A stretch of 23,078 nucleotides of DNA, taken from positions 1 to 23,078 of the forward strand of contig CACZNW010000117.1 in assembly GCA_902782595.1 (NCBI GenBank), read 5' to 3'. Source of the DNA: an uncultured Methanobrevibacter sp. GTDB taxonomy: Archaea; Methanobacteriota; Methanobacteria; Methanobacteriales; Methanobacteriaceae. The notes below the pieces were generated by a model. The model was not told the DNA's origin and searched no databases. It worked only from the letters and a program-made list of their open reading frames with translations. Below, piece after piece: positions 7,105-14,223 of this stretch; position 1 is the first letter of the stretch; each line of letters begins with the position of its first letter. A program made the translations under genes and the position numbers.

Positions 7105-8256
7105 CTACCTCCTTTTTCTTTTCTTTTTGGATTTTCGTTTTCTGTTTTTGGATTTTGATTTTTCTTCTTTTCTTTTCTTCGTGGTTTTTGTTGGAAAAGG
7201 ATTGTTCTTTTCTATTTCATCAACTTTTGTTTTAAAATCATCAAAAACATTTTCATCAACTGTCTTTGTAAACACGTCACGCCTTACTGCCAGGGATATT
7301 TTTCCGGCAAGCATTCTTGCAATTTTACCACGATTCCACCATTTGGCCCCGCGAACCTGGGGGTGCTGGTAAATTAAACCGTATTTCGGTGGTCTGTCTC
7401 CGCTTTTCAGGTGTCTGAACAGTGCTTTTTCAGCTCCCATTATCTGAACTGTACTTGATGGATATAATGCAAGGCGCTTTATTCCTCCGGCATGTGAAAT
7501 CAGCTTCGCTCCCAATGTGGACCCGACCAGCAGTCTTAAATTCGGAGCAACTGTTTTCATCTTGCTGTCAATGTATTCTTCAATGTTTTTTCTTGATTGC
7601 TGGAGTTCATAAATGGATTTGGCATAACTGTTCATTATTTCCAAATCCAGAGGATTAATGTCTGCTTCCAAATCAATAATGTCCTGTGGAAATGCTTCAG
7701 GTTTTGCTTTTAGGATTTCTTCTTTTGTTTTATTTTGTGAAATTAATCTTATGTAGGTTTCATTGTTTTTAATAATGTCCATTTCAGGAAAATACAGTGC
7801 ATACCATTCACGGATTCTTTCAATTAACTTTGAAAGGCTTTCATCAATTTCATCAATGGAATTGATTGCCTGAATGAGATGTTTATCTTCACTTGCAGAT
7901 TCCTTTTTAATGTTGTAAAGTGCAAAATTCTGATAGATTTTACTTAATTCGCTGTCATTTAAATCAAATTCATCATAATGGCTTCTCAAATACTCTCCAC
8001 CGGAATTTGGTGTTTTAATTATAATTTTATCATTATTATAGTCAGATAACCGTTTATTGGACTCTATTATAATTTTATCATAATCCGCACTGACTTCTTT
8101 AATGATTTCTGATTCTTCTTCAACGATTTGCTTGTCATTTATTTCAACTAATCTTGCAGTTATTTCATCCTTGGGGAATAATTTCTTACAAATCAGTTCA
8201 TTTTCATTGTTAAAAGCAAAATATCCTTTAACACAATAAGTAATATAGCATTCCAT
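7105..8256 (-). CDS. nop5: Nop5 (Nop56/58-like) scaffold protein of C/D-box sRNPs
   Basis: It bridges L7Ae-bound guide RNA and fibrillarin. The 383-residue protein has a variable N-terminal domain that docks fibrillarin, a long coiled-coil region (NOSIC, about 130-250, with EWYALYFPEMD) and the RNA/L7Ae-binding NOP domain with LVGSTLGAKLISHAGG, SSTVQIMGAEKALFRHL and PPKYGLIYQHPQVRGA. The last 40 residues are extremely Lys/Arg-rich (KKRKEEKSKSKNRKRKSKK), a common nonspecific RNA-binding tail in Nop5. The ATG has no clear Shine-Dalgarno, so it may be leaderless or have a very short leader. It forms an operon with flpA. Function follows directly from family membership. Confidence 0.96.
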   Translation of the reverse strand: MECYITYCVKGYFAFNNENELICKKLFPKDEITARLVEINDKQIVEEESEIIKEVSADYDKIIIESNKRLSDYNNDKIIIKTPNSGGEYLRSHYDEFDLNDSELSKIYQNFALYNIKKESASEDKHLIQAINSIDEIDESLSKLIERIREWYALYFPEMDIIKNNETYIRLISQNKTKEEILKAKPEAFPQDIIDLEADINPLDLEIMNSYAKSIYELQQSRKNIEEYIDSKMKTVAPNLRLLVGSTLGAKLISHAGGIKRLALYPSSTVQIMGAEKALFRHLKSGDRPPKYGLIYQHPQVRGAKWWNRGKIARMLAGKISLAVRRDVFTKTVDENVFDDFKTKVDEIEKNNPFPTKTTKKRKEEKSKSKNRKRKSKKKRKRR

Positions 8257-8671
8257 AAGGTATAGTTATTTATTTTATTTTTAATAAGTATTTTCAATAT
8301 GTGATAAATTTTGTTTAATTTTTAATTTAGGTGTGTTTCATAATTTTAAAGCGGTTTTGTTATTTCAAACTAGTAAATAGTGGCGAAGTAGGTTTAAAAA
8401 CTTTGACATGATTTTAAATGAATTGTTCCGGCAGGTATTGGTCGTTTAATCCAGAATTCATTATTTATTTTTCTGGGGAGGTTCTCTTTTTGTTTATAAA
8501 ATGATAGGCTATATGATTTTTAATATATTAACCCACTTAAAATTTTTTTTAAATTAATGGGGGTTGGAATCAACTGATTCCTGCTCTATTTTTCAAACTT
8601 ATTTTTAGCGATATTTTTTAGAATGCAGTTTCCTTTAACTATTTTTACCATGAAATTTAAACTATTAACAT
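8257..8671. other. Intergenic region between divergent nop5 and the coiled-coil gene
   Basis: This AT-rich stretch of 415 bases must contain both promoters. A good Shine-Dalgarno-like ggggaggt occurs at 8475-8482 but has no reading frame behind it. A weak inverted repeat, aaccca at about 8530 with gggggtt at 8559-8565, brackets a T8 run. I see no RNA gene or repeat element. Confidence 0.5.
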
Positions 8672-9214
8672 ATGTCACAGGAAACCTTGGATGATTTGAA
8701 ATATGAGCTGGAACTTAAGAATGCTGAAATTGATGAGTTGAACATGGAACTTCATGAGAAAAGCGAAGAAATCAACAAACTGAAAATCTATGTTACAAAA
8801 CTGAAATATCAAAAGAAAAACCTTGAAGATAAACTGGACACCAAAATTGATTATGACCGGGCAAGAATTGACGAACTGGATGCCCTTGAGGAAAAGGTTC
8901 GTGAAAAGGATTCTATAATTGAAGACAAGCATGATCAGGTAAAATATTTGCGGTCTTTGGTTGATGGTTATAAGGAGCAACTGGGTGAAAATACAGACAA
9001 TCTAGAAGTTCAGCTTAGAAAAATCTCTAAAAGCTATGAAGATTTACTTGCTCAAAAGGATGCAATTATTAAAAAACAGGATGAGATGATTGACGGGCTC
9101 ATTAAATCCAATGAAGAAATTGTCAAATCCAATAAGGCCAATGTTATAAGTCTGAAGCTGCAGAATGAAAAATATCAAAAAATCATTGACAATCTTTCGG
9201 ATTCATCAGGGTAA
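8672..9214 (+). CDS. Coiled-coil protein of unknown function
   Basis: The 180-residue protein is nearly all charged coiled coil: heptads run from about residue 5 to 175, rich in Glu, Lys, Asp and Leu, with repeated LKxELELKNAEIDELNMEL-like phrases. It has no signal peptide, membrane helix, cysteine or recognisable catalytic motif, so it is a cytoplasmic structural or adaptor protein. The ATG at 8672 lacks a Shine-Dalgarno, being preceded by aactattaacat, which suggests a leaderless message. It stands alone, divergent from nop5 and separated by about 450 bases from pyrD. Coiled-coil similarity to SMC-like proteins is expected by composition alone and is not evidence of function. Confidence 0.82.
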   Translation: MSQETLDDLKYELELKNAEIDELNMELHEKSEEINKLKIYVTKLKYQKKNLEDKLDTKIDYDRARIDELDALEEKVREKDSIIEDKHDQVKYLRSLVDGYKEQLGENTDNLEVQLRKISKSYEDLLAQKDAIIKKQDEMIDGLIKSNEEIVKSNKANVISLKLQNEKYQKIIDNLSDSSG

Positions 9215-9510
9215 TTCCTCTGACTCATAATCATTTATTGTGCTGAAAAAAATGTCAGTAAAAAGTGATGTAATTTGATATTAATATTATTCGCTATTTA
9301 TTTAAGGTTATAAATAATTTTAATTGGATAAAATAATATTCACTCGTTTTTAACTTGGTAAGTGCAGTTTAAATCGATTTAATCAGGATTCATTTGGAGT
9401 CATTTTCTGTGAAAACGGGTCAAGTCATTGAATTATTTAAATGATCATTAAAATAATAAAAAATTTTAATCTGATTATTAAAATAATTAATTGAAATTTT
9501 AATTAAAGTG

Positions 9511-9612
9511 ATGGCAGGTGGGAGTCCAAAATCTGGGGGTTGGGGTTCATCTGTAATTTCTAACATCAAAACTCCGGAATTTTCCAAAATTTTAATTAAT
9601 AACAAACATTAA
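9511..9612 (+). CDS. Possible 33-residue small protein
   Basis: ATG at 9511 opens a frame of 33 codons reading MAGGSPKSGGWGSSVISNIK and then a short Lys/Ile-rich end, closing with TAA at 9610. Its first 70 bases are far GC-richer than the flanks, with normal-looking codons (ggt, gca, tct, aac). The N-terminal half is Gly/Ser-rich and the rest could form a short helix. Only weak Shine-Dalgarno complementarity (aagtg) precedes the ATG, so translation would have to be leaderless or weak. The stretch also has clustered G-runs and could instead be a structured RNA or DNA element. Function unknown. Confidence 0.35.
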   Translation: MAGGSPKSGGWGSSVISNIKTPEFSKILINNKH

Positions 9613-9620
9613 AATTTTAA

Positions 9621-9630
9621 CTATAAATAG
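9621..9630 (+). promoter_or_regulatory. Likely TATA box of the pyrD-pyrK-polB1 run
   Basis: ctataaatag is a good archaeal box A. It predicts a start site near 9650, about 12 bases before the pyrD ATG at 9662. A second TATA-like stretch at 9642-9649 is too close to the ATG to be the main one. Confidence 0.55.
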
Positions 9631-9661
9631 TTTATTTCAGACTATATTTTTTTGTGATATT

Positions 9662-10567
9662 ATGTTGACTACAGATATTTGTGGAGTGGAATTTCGAAAT
9701 CCATTGATGTTGGCTGCCGGGATTATGGGCAGCAACGCTTCATCAATGAATTGGATTTTAAAATCTGGTGCGGGGGGAGTTGTATCAAAATCATTTTCTC
9801 TCAATCCTCATCCGGGTTATGTGAATCCCACAACTGTTGCAGTTGATGGTGGGATTATTAATGCTATCGGGCTTTCAAATCCCGGTGTTGAGAACTTTAA
9901 AGAGGAATTGGTAAAAATCAATAGGGAAGGTAATGTTGTAATTGCTTCAATTTACGGGGCGACTCCCGATGAATTTGCAGAGCTTGTCGGGGAAGTTCAG
10001 GGTCTTGTTGATATGATTGAGCTTAACATTTCCTGTCCTCATGCTATGGACGGTTATGGGGCTTCCATCGGTCAGAGCTGTGATCTATCTCATACTATTG
10101 TTTCAGCTGCAAAGGATGCTGCCGATGTTCCGGTTATTGCTAAACTAACTCCAAATGTGACTGATATTTGTGAAATTGCAAGAACCTGTGAAGATGCCGG
10201 TGCTGACGCTTTGTCTCTGATTAATACTTTGGGTCCGGGAATGAAAATCAATATTGACGTTGCAAAACCTGTGTTGTCCAACAGGTTCGGAGGAATGAGC
10301 GGACGGGCAATAAAGCCAATTGCAGTAAGCAACGTTTATTCTGTTTTTGAAGCTGTGAGTATTCCTCTGATTGGTGTTGGGGGCATATATTCATTTGAAG
10401 ACGTTGTTGAGTTTATCTTCGCTGGAGCCCGTGCGGTTCAAATAGGAACTGCCATAATGGATGAAGGAGTGGAGGTCTTCAGTAAAATCAATCACGGTCT
10501 TGAAGGATTCATGATTGAGAAAGGTTATAATTCTATTGATGAAATGGTGGGGATTGCACATGATTAA
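9662..10567 (+). CDS. pyrD: Dihydroorotate dehydrogenase, catalytic subunit (type 1B)
   Basis: It oxidises dihydroorotate to orotate in pyrimidine synthesis with FMN. The 301-residue TIM barrel has the N-terminal RNPLMLAAGIMGS, the substrate loop NAIGLSNPGVENF, the base-containing ELNISCPHAM (Cys is the catalytic base in class 1 enzymes), VIAKLTPNVTDI, and the FMN-phosphate loops LIGVGGIYSFEDVVEFI and GARAVQIGTAIM. Class 1B enzymes pass electrons to NAD through PyrK, and the pyrK gene overlaps the 3' end by eight bases, confirming the type. Length is normal. The ATG is preceded by gtgat, which fits the anti-Shine-Dalgarno. Confidence 0.95.
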   Translation: MLTTDICGVEFRNPLMLAAGIMGSNASSMNWILKSGAGGVVSKSFSLNPHPGYVNPTTVAVDGGIINAIGLSNPGVENFKEELVKINREGNVVIASIYGATPDEFAELVGEVQGLVDMIELNISCPHAMDGYGASIGQSCDLSHTIVSAAKDAADVPVIAKLTPNVTDICEIARTCEDAGADALSLINTLGPGMKINIDVAKPVLSNRFGGMSGRAIKPIAVSNVYSVFEAVSIPLIGVGGIYSFEDVVEFIFAGARAVQIGTAIMDEGVEVFSKINHGLEGFMIEKGYNSIDEMVGIAHD

Positions 10568-11357
10568 CGAACCGAAAATTGTTGAAATTAAAGAGATTAT
10601 TGTCGAAACACCTACTATCCGGACTTTCAAGTTTGACTGGGATTTCAAAACACTGGGAAAACCGTCTCCCGGGGAGTTTGTGATGGTCTGGAACTTCAAT
10701 AATGAAAAACCGATGTCAATCTCACAGATTAATGATAATGAACTTGCAATAACTGTTAAAAATATCGGTGAGTTCACGTCCCAGTTGCATGAGTTAAACA
10801 TCGGCGATAAAATAGGTATCAGAGGCAGTTATGGTGCAGGTTTCGATGTCTCTTTTAAAGATAAAAAAATCATCGCAATCGGTGGAGGAGTAGGTATGGC
10901 TCCAATAAATGCGGTTTCCAGTTATCTGGCAGGAAATAATAATGTCACTGTCATTTCAGCAGCTCAAACAAAGGATGAACTGCTGTTTGCTGATACTTTA
11001 CAAAAACTTGGCATTGAAGTTCACCCCTGCACTGATGACGGAAGTTTCGGATTTGAAGGTTTTGCAACAGACTGTCTTCGTGATTTGCTTGAAACTTCAG
11101 ATTATGATTACGGTTTTGTCTGCGGTCCGGAGATAATGATGAAGGGAATTTTTGAAATTCTTGAAGATGCCGGAATACCTGCCCAGTATTCTCTTGAAAG
11201 ATATATGAAATGTGCACTTGGAGTGTGCGGTCAGTGCTGCGTTGACAGTGAAGGATGGAGAATATGTGTGGAAGGGCCAGTTTTTGGAAATGATAAAATA
11301 AATCAGATTACAGAATTTGCCCAATACAGAAGGGATGCCTGTGGAGTAAAATATTAG
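10560..11357 (+). CDS. pyrK: Dihydroorotate dehydrogenase electron-transfer subunit (FAD, 2Fe-2S)
   Basis: This partner of PyrD carries electrons from FMN to NAD+ through a 2Fe-2S cluster and FAD. The 265 residues show a ferredoxin-reductase fold: the FAD-binding PMSISQ region, GDKIGIRGSYGAGF, the NAD-binding loop IAIGGGVGMAPINA, and CGPEIMM. The C-terminal cluster ligands are in YMKCALGVCGQCCVDSEGW plus the later Cys of RICVEGP. I start it at the ATG at 10560 (MINEPKIVEI), which overlaps the pyrD stop by eight bases and has ggggat upstream; the longer in-frame start at 10515 would add a 15-residue hydrophobic piece from inside pyrD and is unlikely. Confidence 0.94.
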   Translation: MINEPKIVEIKEIIVETPTIRTFKFDWDFKTLGKPSPGEFVMVWNFNNEKPMSISQINDNELAITVKNIGEFTSQLHELNIGDKIGIRGSYGAGFDVSFKDKKIIAIGGGVGMAPINAVSSYLAGNNNVTVISAAQTKDELLFADTLQKLGIEVHPCTDDGSFGFEGFATDCLRDLLETSDYDYGFVCGPEIMMKGIFEILEDAGIPAQYSLERYMKCALGVCGQCCVDSEGWRICVEGPVFGNDKINQITEFAQYRRDACGVKY

Positions 11358-11370
11358 TGAGGTTAAAAAT

Positions 11371-12399
11371 ATGGGAATTGACATTGGAAGATATCTCAGT
11401 CCACCGACACTTCTGATAATATTTCTTCTGGTAATTTCATTAATGTTTGTTTTTCCTGTCTTAAACATGGTGGTTCTGGGAGCAATACTTGCATATGGAG
11501 TAAGGCCGGTGGCTTTAAAAATCCAGTCCAGATTAAAATTCAAGTCATTATCAATTCTGCTTGCAATGATAGTGATTTTAATACCTATTATTCTTCTGAT
11601 AGTCTACATTTCAATAGAGCTCACAGGTCTCATATCAGGCATTCTTGCGTCAAACACATACACTGACATCAACTCTTCCCTGAATGCAGTGACATCATAC
11701 CTGCCGTTTAACTTCGATGTCAATTCAGTATCTTCATCAATAAACTCATCCCTTCATGAAGTCGGCAGTTACATCCTAAACTACCTTGTCAAGTTCCTGA
11801 GAAGTCTGATGAATGTTACACTTGATTTGTTTATTCTTGTGTGTTCGGTATTCTACTTTTCCCGTGATGGAGACAAATGCATTGAATTTATCAGATCATT
11901 CATTCCCGATGATTCAAAGGACTTCTTCAACACCACAGTCGAATCAGTAAAGGATGTTTTAAGAAGCATATTCTACGGACACTTTCTCACATCAGTAATC
12001 ATCGGAATATTTGCCGCAATAGGATATTCCCTTTTGGGATATCCTTATGGGATCTTTTTAGGTGTTATAACAGGTATCCTGCAATTGATTCCGGTATTTG
12101 GACCGTGGCCGATTTACTGGGCACTGTTTTTTATGGATATTATGTCCGGAAACTATCCTCGTGCAGCAGTTGTTCTGATTTTCGGATTTTTCCTAAGCAC
12201 AATTGACATGTATATAAGGCCTGCACTTTCAAGCCATTACGCCGATATCCATCCTTTTATATTATTAATCGGGTTTCTCTCAGGACCTCTTGTCTATGGA
12301 ATCGTGGGATTTATCGTGGGACCGCTGATTTTGGGAATCACCTATACTGTTCTTGATAACTACAGAAAGCAATATCTCACGGGAGGAGATGTGGTATGA
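11371..12399 (+). CDS. AI-2E family (UPF0118) membrane transporter-like protein
   Basis: A 342-residue polytopic membrane protein with about eight helices: a hydrophobic N-terminal pair (13-50), a third helix at 60-90, a periplasmic Ser/Asn-rich segment (about 100-140), then a C-terminal bundle with the family phrases VFYFSRDGDK, GILQLIPVFGPWP and IGFLSGPLVYGIVGFIVGP. Members include TqsA and PerM; substrates differ and are mostly unknown, so no substrate is claimed. It starts 13 bases after pyrK and its stop overlaps the polB1 start (ATGA, 4 bp), so it is co-transcribed with pyrimidine synthesis and DNA polymerase genes. Confidence 0.9.
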   Translation: MGIDIGRYLSPPTLLIIFLLVISLMFVFPVLNMVVLGAILAYGVRPVALKIQSRLKFKSLSILLAMIVILIPIILLIVYISIELTGLISGILASNTYTDINSSLNAVTSYLPFNFDVNSVSSSINSSLHEVGSYILNYLVKFLRSLMNVTLDLFILVCSVFYFSRDGDKCIEFIRSFIPDDSKDFFNTTVESVKDVLRSIFYGHFLTSVIIGIFAAIGYSLLGYPYGIFLGVITGILQLIPVFGPWPIYWALFFMDIMSGNYPRAAVVLIFGFFLSTIDMYIRPALSSHYADIHPFILLIGFLSGPLVYGIVGFIVGPLILGITYTVLDNYRKQYLTGGDVV

Positions 12400-14174
12400 A
12401 AAAGAATGTTGTGATTTTAGACATCGACTATGTTACATATGAAGATAAACCCGTAATAAGGCTCTTTTCAAAAGACGGTGATAAAAATATCATATTGATT
12501 GATGATACCTTTCAGCCCTACCTTTATGTGATGGCTGATGATGTTGATGAATGTATTTCAGAGATTAAGGACAATATTAATGTGGTTGGTGTTGAAAGGG
12601 TAATTTTAAAGGATTTTCAGATTGAATCAGAATTCATTAAGGTAACATTCACTCATCCCCAGCAGCTTGCCAAAAGCCGTGACAGTCTGAGGGATTTGGA
12701 AAATGTAATTCAGATAAGAGAATTCGACATACCGTTTTATAGAAGGTATCTGATGGACCGTGATGTCATTCCGATGACTGAAGTTGTTGCAGTCGGTGAA
12801 GAACTTGAAACCTTCATGGATCTTGATTCCACCAAACAGGATATTCAGATAATCCGCTTAACCGACAGACTTGAAAGGGTAAAGGAATACCCTCAGGATT
12901 TCAGAATATTAAGCTTTGATTTGGAAGTTCGAAATCCTCACGGAATGCCGGATTCGGCTGAAGATGAAATAATTATGATTGGTGTTGCATCCAACTTCGG
13001 AATAAGTCAGGTAATTTCAACAAAGACAAACTCCAGGGGAAACTTTGTTAATCAGGTTTCAAGTGAAAAGGAGATGATTGAGGAGTTTGTAAATCTTATT
13101 AAGGAGAATAATGTGGATATAATTGTAGGGTATAACTCCGACAATTTTGATTTTCCCTACCTGAAGGACAGGGCTAAGATACTGGGCGTCGACCTGGATA
13201 TTGGAATGGAGGGGTCTGATGTTAAATTTATCAGAAGAGGATATGCAAATGCAGCATCATTCAAGGGACTGATTCATGTTGATTTATACTTGGTTATGAG
13301 AAGATACATGACACTTGACAGATATACTCTGGAGAGGGTTTACTATGAATTATTCGGTGAGGAAAAAATTGACGTTGCCGGAGACCGCATCTGGCAGTTC
13401 TGGGACAATGAAGGTGAAGAACTTGACAGGCTATTTGATTATTCGCTTGATGATGTAGTGTCAACACTGAAAATTGCAGAGCAGACCCTACCTCTTAACC
13501 TGGAGCTTACCCGTATCATAGGCCAGCCTTTATTTGACGTGTCCCGTATGGCAACAGGCCAGCAGGCAGAATGGTTTCTGGTAAAACAGGCATATTTTGA
13601 CGGTGAAGTGGTGCCAAACAAACAGGGTTCAAACTTTGCTGACCGTGCATCAGCCGAAGACAATGAAGGAGGATATGTAAAGGAACCTGAAAAGGGACTG
13701 CATGAAAACCTAGTTCAATTCGATTTCAGAAGCCTGTATCCCAGTATTATCATTTCAAAAAATATTTCACCTGATGTCATGATTTTGGGTGAGGTTGAAA
13801 ATGAAGAGGATTACAATATCTCCCCCGAACATGGAATCAAATTTAAAAAATCCCCTCAGGGATTTATTCCATCTGTTATTGATAAGATCCTTCAGGAAAG
13901 GTTCAGAATCAAGCGTGAAATGAAGGCATCCACTAATCCTCAGGAAAAGATAGCTCTTGATGTACAGCAGCAGGCAATTAAGCGTCTGGCAAATACTATG
14001 TATGGGATTTACGGTTTTCCGAGATTCAGATGGTATTCCTTTGACTGTGCAAAGGCCATTACTTCATGGGGAAGACAGTACATTAAATCATCAATAAAAA
14101 AAGCGGAAGAATATGGTTTTTATACTATCTATGCTGATACTGATGGTTTTTATGCGAAGTATAAGCGCAAATAA
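12396..14174 (+). CDS. polB1: Family B DNA polymerase, large fragment of a split enzyme (PolB1)
   Basis: Replicative/repair family B polymerase. Of 592 residues, the N-terminal and 3'-5' exonuclease domains carry Exo I FDLEV (D175, E177), Exo II GYNSDNFDFPYL and Exo III YSLDD. Palm and fingers carry motif A FDFRSLYPSI (D443), motif B KRLANTMYG (K529, Y536) and motif C YADTDG (D581, D583). All catalytic aspartates are present, but the chain ends nine residues after motif C, so the thumb (about 220 residues in full-length family members) is missing. This matches the Methanothermobacter split PolB, where a second gene elsewhere supplies the C-terminal piece; no such gene is in this window. Nothing resembling a thumb continues in any frame downstream, so it is not a recent frameshift. 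Confidence 0.95.
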   Translation: MKKNVVILDIDYVTYEDKPVIRLFSKDGDKNIILIDDTFQPYLYVMADDVDECISEIKDNINVVGVERVILKDFQIESEFIKVTFTHPQQLAKSRDSLRDLENVIQIREFDIPFYRRYLMDRDVIPMTEVVAVGEELETFMDLDSTKQDIQIIRLTDRLERVKEYPQDFRILSFDLEVRNPHGMPDSAEDEIIMIGVASNFGISQVISTKTNSRGNFVNQVSSEKEMIEEFVNLIKENNVDIIVGYNSDNFDFPYLKDRAKILGVDLDIGMEGSDVKFIRRGYANAASFKGLIHVDLYLVMRRYMTLDRYTLERVYYELFGEEKIDVAGDRIWQFWDNEGEELDRLFDYSLDDVVSTLKIAEQTLPLNLELTRIIGQPLFDVSRMATGQQAEWFLVKQAYFDGEVVPNKQGSNFADRASAEDNEGGYVKEPEKGLHENLVQFDFRSLYPSIIISKNISPDVMILGEVENEEDYNISPEHGIKFKKSPQGFIPSVIDKILQERFRIKREMKASTNPQEKIALDVQQQAIKRLANTMYGIYGFPRFRWYSFDCAKAITSWGRQYIKSSIKKAEEYGFYTIYADTDGFYAKYKRK

Positions 14175-14199
14175 TTTTTTTTTTAAAAAAGAAAAGTTT

Positions 14200-14223
14200 T
14201 AAGAGAAAAAAGTTTTTCTCTTA
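14200..14223. terminator. Bidirectional hairpin terminator between convergent polB1 and the adhesin gene
   Basis: taagagaaaaa (14200-14210) and tttttctctta (14213-14223) form a perfect 11-bp inverted repeat with almost no loop. T-rich tracts follow on both strands. The right arm includes the complement of the adhesin stop codon (14221-14223), so the hairpin serves both genes. Confidence 0.75.

Larger units (their letters stand above)
9215..9661. other. AT-rich intergenic region with a GC-rich small-ORF island
   Basis: Most of this region is extremely AT-rich, with the phrases attaaaataat and aaattttaat recurring at 9440-9500 and 9585-9620. Against that background an island from about 9511 to 9580 is much richer in G and C and carries an open 33-codon frame (9511-9612). 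The pyrD promoter is at the right-hand end. Confidence 0.55.

Noticed and set aside
9420..9605. A 61-codon minus-strand frame across the pyrD upstream region
   Set aside because: It runs mostly through AT-rich filler, with a biased Ile/Asn/Phe composition, and lies opposite the better small frame at 9511-9612.
14120..14220. polB1 end as a frameshift, sequencing error or intein insertion
   Set aside because: No thumb sequence follows in any frame, no intein splice motif is visible, and a terminator-like hairpin comes next; a genuine split is simpler.
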